Assembly (NCBI GenBank): GCA_049305865.1
Contig: JBAQPP010000007.1
Span: 50,711-114,710 of the forward strand
Source of the DNA: UBA6263 sp049305865
Lineage (GTDB): Bacteria; Patescibacteriota; Gracilibacteria; Absconditabacterales; Absconditicoccaceae
Length of the DNA stretch: 64,000 bases
Direction of reading: 5' to 3'
Positions 44,335-55,562 of this stretch are shown piece by piece. The notes beneath the pieces are model-generated. The model searched no databases. It saw nothing but the letters and a program-made list of their open reading frames with translations, and was not told the DNA's origin. A program made the position numbers and the translations under genes. The stretch's first letter is position 1; each line of letters opens with the position of its first letter.

Positions 44335-44362
44335 CTAACTACTTTAATTAATTAACGATATA

Positions 44363-44400
44363 AAAAAGCTGTCTGTTTTTCGGAGCGGCTTTTTTTTATT
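44363..44400 (+). terminator. intrinsic terminator
   Basis: AAAAAAGCTGTC...GGAGCGGCTTTTTTTT: a stem of about six pairs including two G-U, long T run. It ends the small membrane protein transcript. The T run reaches the stop codon of the convergent hisS (44399). Confidence 0.7.
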
Positions 44401-45706
44401 AGGAAATTTTAATTTGTTCTTCCTCTCAGGTTTTCATATTTTTGATTTTATAGATTCATTCTTTTTTTTCTCATTCTCAAAGGATAACTACGTATGGAAT
44501 TCATTTTTTATCGGCAGATCAGAATTGCTTTCAAAGTTTATCAGCATCTGGATAGATTTCTATATTTTTTCAATCTTTAACGAAAGTATTTGCCAAAGCA
44601 ATTATATCAGCAAATGTTCAATCGAAGTTTAAAAATAAATAATCTGCAACAGTATTTTGCTCGGGCTTGAAAGTTTCCAATATAAGATAAACCATTCTAG
44701 ATAAGCCTATACTTCAACCAACTCAAGAATAGAAGTTTTTTTTGGGATCGATATATCAAGTAAGATTTTCATATCTTCATCATGAGCTAATACTACCCAA
44801 AGCCATATCATCTTCAAAAAAAGTTTCATAAACAGTACCTGTATAGTAATCGAGTCATCTAATAATAAACGGATCATAAACAAAAGAGAATCAATCAGAT
44901 TGATTTAATAAGTTTATATTTTTCATTACTTCTTGGATCTCTTTTAATCCCCTATTAAATACATCATTGTCTGCTAAATCTATGTTTAGATCTTCTAGTT
45001 TTGTCTGAGTAAATTGAATTACTTTTTTATAGTCTAAATCCGATAGGTTAAAAGTTTTGAGCTCTTCTTCAAATTTAGATTGTCAGATTTTGTAATATTT
45101 ATCTACGAGCGAATACATCGCTTGGATATCTAATCATTTAAATTGAGAAAAAAATCATGAAAGTAGATATCTATTATTTATGTGCATGGTGATTTTTCTT
45201 CATGGAAGAAATCTATCTTTGATTGCTTCTAATGTTTTGAGGATAACAAAAAGAGTTTCACTATCGTAAAAAAGATTTTTTCAAATATCTCATGGATTGG
45301 AATCATTTCGTATCACATCTATATCTGCCTGTCGAAGTTCTTTGAATCTACCTCTCTGAGATCTTTCTCCTCTCCAAGCTGGTTGAATCTGATAACGTTT
45401 AAATGGGAATGTTATTTCATTTTCTCGATCTAGAACATATCTTGCAAATGGAACTGTGAGATCAAAATGTAGCGCGTAGTCTTTTGTATCTTCAGATCAT
45501 TGAGCGAGTCAGTATAGTCAGAATATCTGTTTGCCAGCATCTTCTCAATTTTTGGACATCAGAACCTTATTGGCTTCTACAGCTGGAGTTTGGATATGTG
45601 TATATCAATATTGTTTATAATTTTTTTGAATAATTTCAAAGATCTGATCAAAAATCATTTGTTGACCGGGATTGTATTCTGGGAATCATCAAGGACGAAG
45701 TGTCAT
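44399..45706 (-). CDS. hisS: histidyl-tRNA synthetase
   Basis: 435 residues, normal size. MTLRPGGFPEYNPGQQMIFD, VEANKVLMSKN, HFDLTVPFARYVL (motif 2 region), RYQIQPAWRGERSQRGRFKE, then GLDYYTGTVYETF, the HisA signature, and a C-terminal anticodon-binding domain. Some positions are class-typical (QPAWRGER for QPVWRAER). It follows lysS by 36 bases, so both synthetases are probably on one transcript. Confidence 0.97.
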
Positions 45707-45742
45707 ATGTGAAATGTTAAATTATAAATGTTAGATGTGAGG

Positions 45743-47959
45743 TTATCATTGTAGAGCCTTGATAACATCTAAGGTAAATTCTTCTAATGGGATATTTAAA
45801 TATTTTTCGCAGTTTTTTACCTCTTCTCTATCTACTCAAGCTGCAAATTTTTTATCTTTAAGTTTCTTTTTAACAGAACTGAATTCCATTCAATCCATTC
45901 ATGTAGGTCTCATAATAGCAACTGTAATCACGAAACTTGCCAATTCATCTACTGAGATTAAGTACTTGCGAAGCAATGAATCTACGGGCACTCATGTATG
46001 TATCGTATAATGAGATTTTAAATCATCTATAAAGAGTTTATGGACTTTAATTTCAGACATTATTTTCTCAAACTGTTCTCACAGATGGTCGTTAGCATTT
46101 TTACCTATATAATCTCGATCTATATCGTGAAGTAATCATGCTATGTATCGTAGATTCTCATCTTGTCATAATTTATGTGCAAAATATTTCATAACTTTAG
46201 CTACGTCTTCACAGTGTTTTTTGGTTTCAGTAAGGTATTTATCTACAAGTGATTGAACCTGTTCTAATGTAGGAAGTTGACCATAAGAAGATAAGTCAGT
46301 ATTATTTTCTGTAATTTCTAAATTATTTACGACGTTTTGGATTTCATTTACAGCAGTTGATACTTGATTAAGCTCTGGTTTCATAACTGGGAACATCACT
46401 ACATCTCTCAGATTATCTTGTTGAGTAAGGATGGCTAATATTCTTTCTATTCACATACCAAATCATGACTGTGGTGGCATACCATATTCCATAGCGGCTA
46501 CAAAATCATCGTCTGAAGCTGTAGCTTCTTGATCTCATTGTGCAGCGGCTTGAGCTTGCAAGTCAAAATTTTCTTTTTGCAACAATGGATCTACTAGCTC
46601 TGAATATGCTTTACACATTTCTCGTCCATTAACTATGAGTTGAAATTGTTCTACAATATTTGGATTGATATCAGAAATTCTTGCAAGAGGTTGCATAATT
46701 TTGGGATAGTTATAGATGAATGATGGTCAGATTATCTGAGGTCTGAGAACTTTTTTGTACAGGTAATCTATAAGAGTTGTTGTTCACATATCTTCCATTC
46801 ATGGAAAATCTATTCATTTGGATTTTATATCAGCACGAAGTTTATCTGCATCATCCATAGTATACTGAGTAATATCCAGTCAACTGGCCTTGTTTACTCA
46901 TGCTACATAATCTACTCTTTCTCGTGGAGTAGTAAAATCAACTTCTTTTTCTATTCATTCTTTATCTTTGACTTTTAATTTCCTATCTAATTTCATATCA
47001 TCAAAAATATAATCAATCAGTTTTTCCATAAATTGCATATTGTCTTCATAATTTCGATATACAGCATAATGCTCTACTTGAGTAAATTCTTGTAGATGAG
47101 ATGGATCTGATCATTCATTACGAAAATCTTGTCATATCTCGAATACTTTTTCAAATCTTCCAACAGTTGCTTTTTTGAGCGATGTTTCAAATGCTATTCT
47201 AAGATAAAGATCTGTATCGAAATCATTATGATGTGTAACAAATGGTTTTGCTGCTGCTCATGAAGCAGCATTTCCCAGTATAGAAGTTTGTATTTCTATA
47301 AATCATTCTTTGGTATAAAATTCTCTAAGTTTCTGATAAAATTTGGATTTGAACAAAAACCTCTCATACGTTTCAGGATTCATTGTCATATCTAAATATC
47401 TTTTTCTATATAGATCTTCTTGATCATGTAGTCAATGAAATTTCTCTGGTAATCAACGTATACATTTTGAAAGAAATTTGAATTCTGAAACAAATATTGT
47501 TAGTTCTCATTTGTGAGTATGAAATACTTCTCAAGTCACTCATATAAAATCTCACATATCAAGTAATTTTTCTGCAAATTTATATGCTGACATATCTTCT
47601 CAGTCAGGATCAGTTAACTGTGAAACGTAAGAATATTCTCAGTTTTCAAATTTTTGAATTTTACAATTGTCTTTGTGAAACATCAATTGTATTTCATCTG
47701 TAGAATCTAGTAATTTTGCAAAAGCTAACTTACCGTGAGAACGATAAAGCATTACTCTTCAAGCTGTCTGTACTTGTTTATCAGGAGACGGGATTATATC
47801 ATTTATGTCACGAAGTGATTTATCTTGATATATTTTGATAATATCTCAGATGAGATGTTTTTTATCAAAACTTTGTGCAAATGGTACAACTCATATTGAT
47901 TTCATTTTATGTACCTTAGATATACGAACCTTACGTTCTGATTGGTAAATTTCCGTCAT
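45743..47959 (-). CDS. lysS: lysyl-tRNA synthetase (class II) with C-terminal HD domain
   Basis: 738 residues, versus about 500 for a normal LysRS. Residues 1-500: OB-fold domain, then GLHDQEDLYRKRYLDMTMNP, RFEKVFEIGQDFRNEGSDPS (motif 2) and GFGMGIERILAILTQQDNLR (motif 3). From about 550: LVDKYLTETKKHCEDVAKVM, AGLLHDIDRDYIGKNANDHL, an HD/HDIG phosphohydrolase-like domain with the HD pair, then DELASFVITVAIMRPTG. No stop or frameshift separates them. The HD domain could hydrolyse a nucleotide or regulate the synthetase (inference). Confidence 0.95.
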
Positions 47960-47996
47960 TAAAAAAGATGAAAGATTAAATATATAAGATTATAAA

Positions 47997-49145
47997 TTAT
48001 TTTGTGTAAAAATTTTTGGTACTTAGTGTGGTCTGTAGATTAAGATTAAAATTATCTATAGCTTTTCCTATCTTCCACTGCCATATTTCTCAGTATAATT
48101 TATTATTTATAGATATAGTAAAATATGGATTAATCTGGAATCATTCTTTTCGAGAATATTCAGGATTCTTGGTAGGAGATATTATAAGATTTCGATCTGC
48201 TATTGTGATATTTTTGGGGAACATATTTACTCGTCAATCATCTGGATCTGAAGGAAGATTATATCAAGTATATGCTGGTCATATATCTTGTCAATTACAC
48301 CTAAATCACAAAGAATAATCACAAGCTCGCGTATCTATTACTCAGTCATAAATTCATGACGAAGTAGTTATATCAAAATTATGGTTACTTCAAGCGTCAA
48401 ATCATTTCAGCTTCAAGACCTGTATATTATATCGTTTCTCTGTGTCTCATGATATTGTTCAATCTTTGTTCCAATCTCATGAATCGATAAGCGCCCTTCT
48501 AAAAAATATTCTTTGTTTGTTATCTTGTGATATAAGATATAATTCTTTTACTCAAGTAGCATTTAGGATTGCTTCAGGTCAAAATCACACGTCATCATCA
48601 TCTTCATCATTTACTACTCACTGTACAGTATCTCTATCTTTTTTCATATCTCGAAACTGTCGAGAATATTCTCAAAAAGATTGATATCATGAAATAGCAC
48701 ATCATGTCCATATATACCCATCTCAATATCATGTATAAATAGGTAATGGAAAATCTTCAGCTCAGTAGGAACTGCAATAATATAAACTGAAAGAGCCAGA
48801 ATAAGATAAATTTATATTGCTTCAATTTCAATAATTTGTGAACAAATCACAGTGTCAATTATCTCAGATATCCCAGGAAAAAGTTGCTCATCAAGTATCA
48901 CATCATATCATAGATCTGTTGAAATATTCTTCATAATCGATAGTAAAATCTCTTAATAATATATTTAATTTTTCTAATGTAAAGTATGATTCTTGAATTA
49001 AATTTTGTCTAGCATCTATGTCATCTCTAATATTAATAATTCTAATATATATTCATATAACAATTACTATTATTACCAAAAATCATGTCAGCGCTAGAAG
49101 CATTTCTATCAAGGTAAATCATCTTAATTTAGTTTTAAATTTCAT
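47997..49145 (-). CDS. prepilin-like protein with N-terminal methylation motif
   Basis: 382 residues. After a six-residue basic leader KFKTKLR comes GFTLIEMLLALTGFLVIIVI, the type IV prepilin peptidase site (G before F, E at +5) and hydrophobic stalk. The body is long and Gly/Asp/Tyr-rich with seven or more cysteines, much larger than a major pilin, so a minor or pseudopilin tip protein is likely. No other pilus gene is nearby. It sits between the peptidoglycan-binding gene and lysS, the latter 37 bases on. Confidence 0.88.
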
Positions 49146-49193
49146 TAAAGAATCAATAAATTAAAATATATTAAATTAAAAATCTATAATATT

Positions 49194-50666
49194 CTAGTTA
49201 CTAATCAATTTATTTAATAAATTTCTTGTAGCTGGTCATATCCATCATCGTGTACCTGATTTTTTTTCATATCATATGAGTAATCAATTTTTGAGCTGTA
49301 ATAAATAAACAGCATTTTTGGTAATAGAATCATATATTCAATTTATAGATCCTGAATACATTCAAATCTGAGTGAGTAATTGTTGTAATATTTTAACAGA
49401 ATCTGATTTTTCATTAAGATTGAAAGGTTTTGTGAATAAAAATCATTGTGGTAAATCTAGATCTATTGTAGGAATAACTTGTCATGTAACAGTATTGTTG
49501 ACAGGGATATTTATTATATTGTTGAATAATAAATCAATTTTCTGATATGTAAATGTTCTAAATGTTTGTAGATCGGCATTTAATCTCTTAGCATAAAAAA
49601 TTTTGATATTTTGTAATGATAATTGTTTAAACGAATCTGACATTCATCAGCTTGAAATAGAAGATATAGTGCTATTTAGTCAACTTGTCAATGCATCTAT
49701 TTTGGATCGAGTATTGAGTAATTTTTTTTCTGTAACTGAATTGTACTTTGAAAGGATATTTGAACAAATCAGATTAGTTCAAGAATAAAAATCTTTTTTA
49801 AAACCAATGACGTCTGTTTTTATTTGAGCAAACTTGGCATAATCATAGTATCAAGAGAATAGACTGTTGATCTGATTTTCAGAATCCTGATGGAATGTAT
49901 CTAATAAATTTTGTTTATATTCTGATAAAAGTAAATTTAATCATGTGAGTTTTTTATACCTCTTGAGAATCTTATCCTGTTGACTTTGTAGATTAGAACT
50001 AAGTATATTTAAACTAATGTTTTTGGAATTATTGAGACTCTTTATAAAATCTGATTGTCATGAAGTTGATCAATTTTGAATTGTATTGATTTGCTGTAAT
50101 AAATAGTCGTATCAATTATTAACATATTCTATTTTTGTAATATTGTTACTAATTGTATTTATAAGTTGAGTATTTTGATTGGTATAATCTTTGACACTTT
50201 GAATAAGTCATGATATAGCTAGCAATTGAGTAGTCTGAAACTGGCTTATTAATGGAGTATATTTACTATTGAAAGTAAGTATATCTGATTTGATTCAAGT
50301 ATAATCAGAAATCATTCATAATTCATATCTTTTGATTTTACCATCTAATGAAATATAATCTTCTAAGATACTCTTTCTAAGATTATCCTTTGCCACATCT
50401 AAGACACTGATATCAAATGGGTTTGTAATAGCTCATAGGCAGACTAAGCTCTTGTAAACAACAGTTTGTACAACCGGTTTTCATATTTTATCATATTTGT
50501 CGTAAACGTTATCGGTAGCTTGGGTAAAATAAGTAATTACGGATGTTTTTTGTGTATTTAATAAATCATAAAGAGTCGTAGACGTATTTGATGATGCCGC
50601 TCAAACAATCGACATAGATAACAAAGCCACAAATAAAATCATACTTCAGATTTTTATTTTCCTCAT
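49194..50666 (-). CDS. exported coiled-coil protein with C-terminal peptidoglycan-binding domain
   Basis: 490 residues. A signal peptide (RKIKIGSMILFVALLSMSIV, then GAASS) opens it. The body of about 370 residues is helical with many Asn/Ser/Gln. Residues about 405-480 are a PG_binding_1 domain: LNEKSDSVKILQQLLTQIGM, GSINGIYDSITKNAVYLLQL and RGWIGPATRNLL. It likely tethers an envelope structure to peptidoglycan, and the prepilin-like gene 48 bases downstream makes a pilus-associated role possible (inference). Confidence 0.88.
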
Positions 50667-50855
50667 GTTTTGATTTATATAAATAAATAATCAAGACTTA
50701 GTAATTTATATATTTTTTGTAGATAATATTTCAAGTTAAAAAGACATGAAGACCTAAAATGATTGAAAGATGAAAAAGAATTTGAATAATTATAAGATTA
50801 GAATAATTTAGTAGAAAATGTAAAGGGAAATAAGCAATTTGTGGTGATTTGAAGT

Positions 50856-50883
50856 TTGAAATATATATATGAAAGAATATAAT
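50856..50883 (+). promoter_or_regulatory. promoter of clpP
   Basis: TTGAAA (50856-50861), 16-base spacer, TATAAT (50878-50883), 30 bases before ATG 50914. Confidence 0.65.
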
Positions 50884-50913
50884 TAGTTGTTTTAAATTAT
50901 AAACTACAAATTA

Positions 50914-51495
50914 ATGTTGATACCAAGCGTAATAGAGAAATCTAAACAATGAGAAAGATCGTATGACATTTATTCAAGATTACTTGAAGATAGAATAATT
51001 TTTATATGAGAACCGATAGACTCTCATGTGGCCAACACTGTTATAGCTCAACTTCTTTTTCTTGAAAAAAAAGATCCCGATAAAGATATTGTAATGTATA
51101 TAAACACTCCTGGTTGAGAAGTATATAGTTGAATGGCTATTTATGATACCATGCAATATATAAAATGTGATATTTGTACAATATGTGTATGATTGGCAGC
51201 ATCTATGTGATCTATATTTTTGGTAGGAGGGAAAAAATGAAAAAGATATTCTCTATCACATAGTAAGGTGATGATTCATCAACCATTGATAGGCGGAAGT
51301 TGAATAACCGGTCAGGCTACTGATATCCAGATAGAAGCCGAAGAGATGATGAAATTAAAAAAGATGTTAACGGAAATAATGGCTAAACACACTGGTTTAA
51401 AATTTGATAAAGTAGCTCAAGATATGGAAAGGAACAAATGGATATCACCAGAAGAAGCTTTGGAATATGGAATAATCGATAAGATTATAAGCTAA
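50914..51495 (+). CDS. clpP: ATP-dependent Clp protease proteolytic subunit
   Basis: 193 residues, typical. MLIPSVIEKSKQGERSYDIY, IFIGEPIDSHVANTVIAQLL, YINTPGGEVYSGMAIYDTM, then VGLAASMGSIFL (nucleophile Ser), KVMIHQPL (His) and TDIQIEAEEMM (Asp) give the complete triad. It starts without a long propeptide. It forms the tetradecameric chamber used with ClpX/ClpC, neither of which is in the window. Eight of sixteen glycines are UGA. A terminator follows. Confidence 0.97.
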
Positions 51496-51525
51496 ATCAA
51501 CATAGATAAGCTTTGGAAAATAGAG

Positions 51526-51549
51526 AATCTCCAGAAATGGGGATTTTTT
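51526..51549 (+). terminator. intrinsic terminator of clpP
   Basis: 8-bp stem AATCTCCA/TGGGGATT with one G-U pair, GAAA tetraloop and T6, 30 bases after the stop. Confidence 0.9.
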
Positions 51550-51579
51550 GTTGATTTTAGATTTAAATAAGTTATATTA

Positions 51580-51607
51580 TTGACAATTTAGATATTATCT
51601 ATAAATA
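51580..51607 (+). promoter_or_regulatory. candidate promoter, possibly leaderless
   Basis: TTGACA (51580-51585), 16-base spacer, TAAATA (51602-51607). ATG 51610 begins only two bases after the -10, so transcription starting at the normal distance would fall at or after the ATG. Either the real -10 is different or the start codon is wrong. Confidence 0.45.
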
Positions 51608-51609
51608 AT

Positions 51610-52995
51610 ATGTCGTATTATAATAAATATAATCAATCAAAACTGATAAATCATATCTACTCTACCCTGCCATTTGATGAATTTGTGAAATGAAACTTTT
51701 CTAGAGCTGGAGAAATTGTAGATCAATATAATATTTTGATACAAAAGTGTTTGAGTGAAGCTGAACAAAAACATTTATGAAATTTAAGTATTAGAGAATA
51801 TTTAAGGATTGAACTATCTAAATTACTAAATGAGAAGGAAGAATTGGATAATAAAAAAAAAGAACTAACAGAAAAAATAAATACAATAAAAAACATTAAG
51901 GATATTAAAATTAAATTAAAAAATGAATATGAATGAAATAAAATATGGGCAGCTATATATAAAAAATTTGAAGAATTAGCTTTTACTGATGAAGGTTTTG
52001 ATTGTCAAGAATTTGAAGAATTTATTGAAAGACTAAAAAAAGAAAATCCCGATAACTATAAAAAATGAGAAGATATAATAGTGAGATTTTTGAATTCTGA
52101 TAATTATCAAACAATAAAAAAATGTTGAAAAATAGATGAATATGCTTTATGGATACTTAAAAGCGACAGAAAACAAATAACAAAAAGACTTAACCGTAAA
52201 GATAATGACATGAGTGTAGAAAAAAGAATAAATGATATCAAAATTTGAATAGCTAAAACAAATTTACAGAATCAAATAGATGATGATGTGAAAGAATATT
52301 TTGGTAAAAAGGGTTTATCTTATAATGAAATAGAAGACCCTAGAAGTTTAAAAGATATATACATAGAAACTTTGATTTCTAGAATTGTAATAAATAAAAA
52401 TACTGATAGTAAACTTAGAAACGCATTAATAAAAAATTATACAGATAAAATATGACTTTGGAATTATATATGGAATATATATATAGATTTGGTAGCTAAA
52501 GAAAGAGAAATTAGACAAACTTTGAAAATAGAAAATAATACTAAGATAGACTTACATGAAGAGATGATACAATCAATAATCTGAGAAATAAAACACTGGG
52601 TAGATTTTTGTAAGAATCAATACCCTATGTGGTTAGACGCTATTAGCCAAAATGATATAAATTATATTGAAGAAAAGATTAGATGAAATAAAATCCAATC
52701 ACGAAATATGGAGATAAATAGTGATAGAAAAGCTCGTGAGGTTTTTTATACTTTGAGGGACTATCTAGAACACAATGACCTAGAAGACAAATTTGAAAAA
52801 ATATGGAATTATGATTATTGAGGAATAGATATTGATATCAACAATATGAAAAATAATTTGATAAATTTATTAAAAAATATGGATAGTGAAGATAGTGATT
52901 CAATAAAAGAAAATTTATCTGATTATAAAACGTTTTGAGATATAGAAAATGAAGCTTTTGATAATAAGAATATTCAACTAGAATTATTTTCTTAA
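51610..52995 (+). CDS. unrecognised cytoplasmic helical protein
   Basis: 461 residues, nearly all charged helix, with a coiled-coil block at about 85-125 (LLNEKEELDNKKKELTEKIN). No membrane segment, no signal and no catalytic motif that I can name. Ends IQLELFS. It is alone between clpP's terminator and recJ, with a TTGACA-like promoter in front. Function unknown. Confidence 0.75.
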
Positions 52996-53111
52996 AATAA
53001 ATCATATAAAATGTATTTGTAATTGAAATTTAGAAATGTAGAAGTGACTCGCGATAAAATAATTTCATTGCAATATCAATATTGTTTCAAATCTTCTCAA
53101 ATATAAGTTAT

Positions 53112-54767
53112 ATGAACTTCAATATTCAATATGAAAATCCAGATGAATCATTGCTTACAAGATTATTTAAAGTAAGAGGTATCCAGGATGATGTAGAAAA
53201 TTTTTTAAACCCCAAACTAGCTGATTATTGGCTAGACCCTTTTTTGTTAAATGATATGGAAATAGCAGTAGATAGGATACTAAGAGCGATAAAAAATTGA
53301 GAAAAAATAATGATATTCTGAGATTATGATGTAGACGGAGTGACATCTAGTCGATTACTTTATAGGTTTATTACAAAATTTTTAAATTATAGAGATATAA
53401 GTATCCAATATCCTGATAGGATAAAAGATGGTTATGGATTAAAAAACAATCATATCGATGATATAAAAAGCAAATGAGTAAGTCTGATGATTACTGTCGA
53501 TAACTGAATTGCTAGCGTAAATGAAATTTTGTATGCGAAAGAACAATGAATCGATGTAATCATAACAGATCACCATAAAGAACACGATCAGATACCAAAA
53601 GCATTTGCTGTGGTTAATCCTCAGATATCTAGTAAATATGCATTCAAATGATTGGCTGGTGTAGGAGTTGCATTTAAATTAATGAACGCAATCTTAGCTA
53701 GATCAAATTTTGATAATGAAGAAAAAAATCAGATTTTTAATTATTTTTTACCGATAGTAGCAATATGAACGGTTGCTGATATAGTACCACTTATACAAGA
53801 AAATAGAGTGATAGTAAAAAAATGACTGGAATTGATCAATACTCAAAGACATAAATTAGCTACCTCCATAAGGTGATTTCTAGATTATTTAAATTTGAGA
53901 GATAATGTAGATACTTTCCACATATGATTTGTGATATGACCTAGAATAAATGCATGATGAAGGATAAAATCTCCATATGATAGTCTCAGAGCATTATTAT
54001 ATACAGGTGAAAAACAATTTGAACACTTGGTAAAAATAGATGAAGTAAATAATGAAAGAAAAAAATTACAAGAAAAAGCATTTAAAATTGCCGACCAGAT
54101 AATAGATCATAGTCATAATATATTGATAGCCGCTGATGAAGAATTTCACGAATGAATAGTATGAATAGTCGCTGGGAAAATGACTGAAAGATACAACAAG
54201 CCATCTGTAGTATTTAAAATAGATAAGGAAAAAGATATGGCGGTTGCAAGTTTAAGATGACCAGAGTATTTTAATATTATAGATATGCTTGCACAGGCAG
54301 AACATATGTTGATACGTTTCTGAGGACATAAACAAGCTTGATGATTAGCTATTAAACTTGATAGATTAGATGAATTCAAAGAGTTTCTGAGAAACTACTG
54401 TAAAGAAAACATATCTGATTTAAATCTACAAAAATCATTAAAAATAGATACACAAATATATTCACATGAACGGAATATTGAAAGTCTAAGTGATATAGAA
54501 AAATTAGCACCATTTGGTGAAGGTAATAGAGAACCGGTGTTTATTATAGATAATTTAAAAATCAAAAAGGTTGAAAAAGTTTGAAAAAACTGATGAGCAC
54601 ATCTCAAAATACACTGAGAACTAGATTGAAAAAAAGTGACTAGTATGTTTTGGAGTAAGTGAAGTGAGTGTGATGGATTTGACGCTAGTGAAATAAGTAT
54701 AGTAGGGAAAATAAAAAAAGATAGTTATAATGGTTGATTCTTTATTGATGGTATGGATTGGAGATAG
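53112..54767 (+). CDS. recJ: single-stranded-DNA-specific exonuclease RecJ
   Basis: 551 residues, usual length. IMIFGDYDVDGVTSSRLLYR is motif I (D-Y-D-x-D-G). MITVDNGIASVNEI and VIITDHHKEHDQIPKAFAVV (DHH) follow, then LAGVGVAFKLMNAI and VAIGTVADIVPL, and RINAGGRIKSPYDSL as the helicase-superfamily-like end of the DHH core. GIVGIVAGKMTERYNKPSVV and IRFGGHKQAGGLAI are the DHHA1 domain. A TTG start at 53082 is possible but ATG 53112 fits better. Confidence 0.97.
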
Positions 54768-54775
54768 CTAGTTAT

Positions 54776-54837
54776 TGTGAGAAGTTTATGACGAAGCAAT
54801 CTTATTTTAAGATCGCCACACTTTGCTCTCTATGACA
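54776..54837. repeat. palindromic repeat of the GTCATTGCGAGC type
   Basis: On the minus strand it reads TTGTCATAGAGAGCAAAGTG then TGGCGATCTTA and AAGATTGCTTCGTCATAA: a degenerate copy of the widespread GTCATTGCGAGC...GCGATCTC...GAGATTGCTTCGTCA intergenic palindrome. Central stem GCGATCTTA/TAAGATTGC. Confidence 0.5.
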
Positions 54838-54850
54838 AGAAAAAATATAT

Positions 54851-54878
54851 TTGATTATAAAATAAAAATTACTATACT
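54851..54878 (+). promoter_or_regulatory. candidate promoter upstream of the hairpin and gene at 54948
   Basis: TTGATT (54851-54856), 16-base spacer, TATACT (54873-54878). The predicted start near 54885 is only about ten bases before a terminator-like hairpin. Confidence 0.5.
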
Positions 54879-54893
54879 ATCCTCGTAAATAAA

Positions 54894-54925
54894 AATCTGT
54901 GATTGAATGGAAATCAGATTTTTTT
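54894..54925 (+). terminator. terminator-like hairpin between promoter and gene (possible attenuator)
   Basis: Arms 54894-54904 and 54912-54920 (nine pairs, two-base bulge) followed by T7. It lies downstream of a promoter and 22 bases before ATG 54948, so it may end RecJ readthrough or attenuate the next gene. Confidence 0.65.
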
Positions 54926-54947
54926 CTTTTTATAACCAATATAAGAC

Positions 54948-55409
54948 ATGACAGAAAGTGAAATACGTCAGATACAAAATATAATTACAAATCTAGAGGA
55001 AAAACATGGGCATATTCCATATTTTAGTGAATTAGAAAATCATGAAATCTTTTGACCTATATTTAAATCTTTGGATGATGATGAAAGAGCTAAGATAAAA
55101 AAGATTATTGATGAATATATAGTGTCTAAAATAGAATCTATGAAGACAAAATGAGGCCTTTTATTCAAAAGATTCTTGGAAGTTAATCCAGAATTATTTT
55201 GGCAGTTTAGAGATTTAAACGAAAAAGAAGAAAACATAGAAAAACCAGAATTTCATGAAGCTGGAAAGAAAATAGAACAAGAAATGTTTAAACTTGAATG
55301 AATATTAACAGAAAGAATGTTTAAACAAGAAAAATGACTAGATAAGGTCGTATGATCTTTTTATAATATTGTGTATAGCTTTTTTCCCAAGTATGGAAGG
55401 ATTGAATAA
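54948..55409 (+). CDS. hypothetical helical protein
   Basis: 153 residues, helical and acidic/basic mixed (SEIRQIQNIITNLEEKHGHI; DDDERAKIKKIIDEYIVSK). No signal, no clear membrane helix, no recognised family. It uses UGA for four or more glycines, so it is a native gene. Ends with a stretch SFYNIVYSFFPKYGRIE. Alone between two terminators. Confidence 0.7.
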
Positions 55410-55429
55410 GAGAATTTCCATTTTAATAA

Positions 55430-55495
55430 ATTTGTCATTGCTAACATTTATCGTCATTCCCGTATTGTCTTGGATAAGAGATAATCTTGAACGTT
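55430..55495. repeat. degenerate palindromic repeat
   Basis: GTCATTGC...TCGTCATTCCCG...GATAATC, sharing the GTCATT end with the elements at 15811, 54776 and 56112. Non-coding. Confidence 0.35.
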
Positions 55496-55510
55496 ATAAT
55501 ATCTTTTATA

Positions 55511-55546
55511 AAAAAAGTCCCGGAAAAACTCCGGAGACTTTTATTT
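55511..55546. terminator. bidirectional intrinsic terminator
   Basis: Stem AAAAGTC+CCGGA (55513-55524) with TCCGG+GACTTTT (55530-55542), one bulged A, AAAAC loop. T runs follow in both directions, so it serves the convergent genes at 54948 and 56006. Confidence 0.9.
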
Positions 55547-55562
55547 AGCAATAAGAAACAAA

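Noticed and set aside
53082..53111. TTG start of recJ at 53082
   Set aside because: ATG 53112 gives the expected RecJ N-terminus; no ribosome-binding site supports the earlier TTG.
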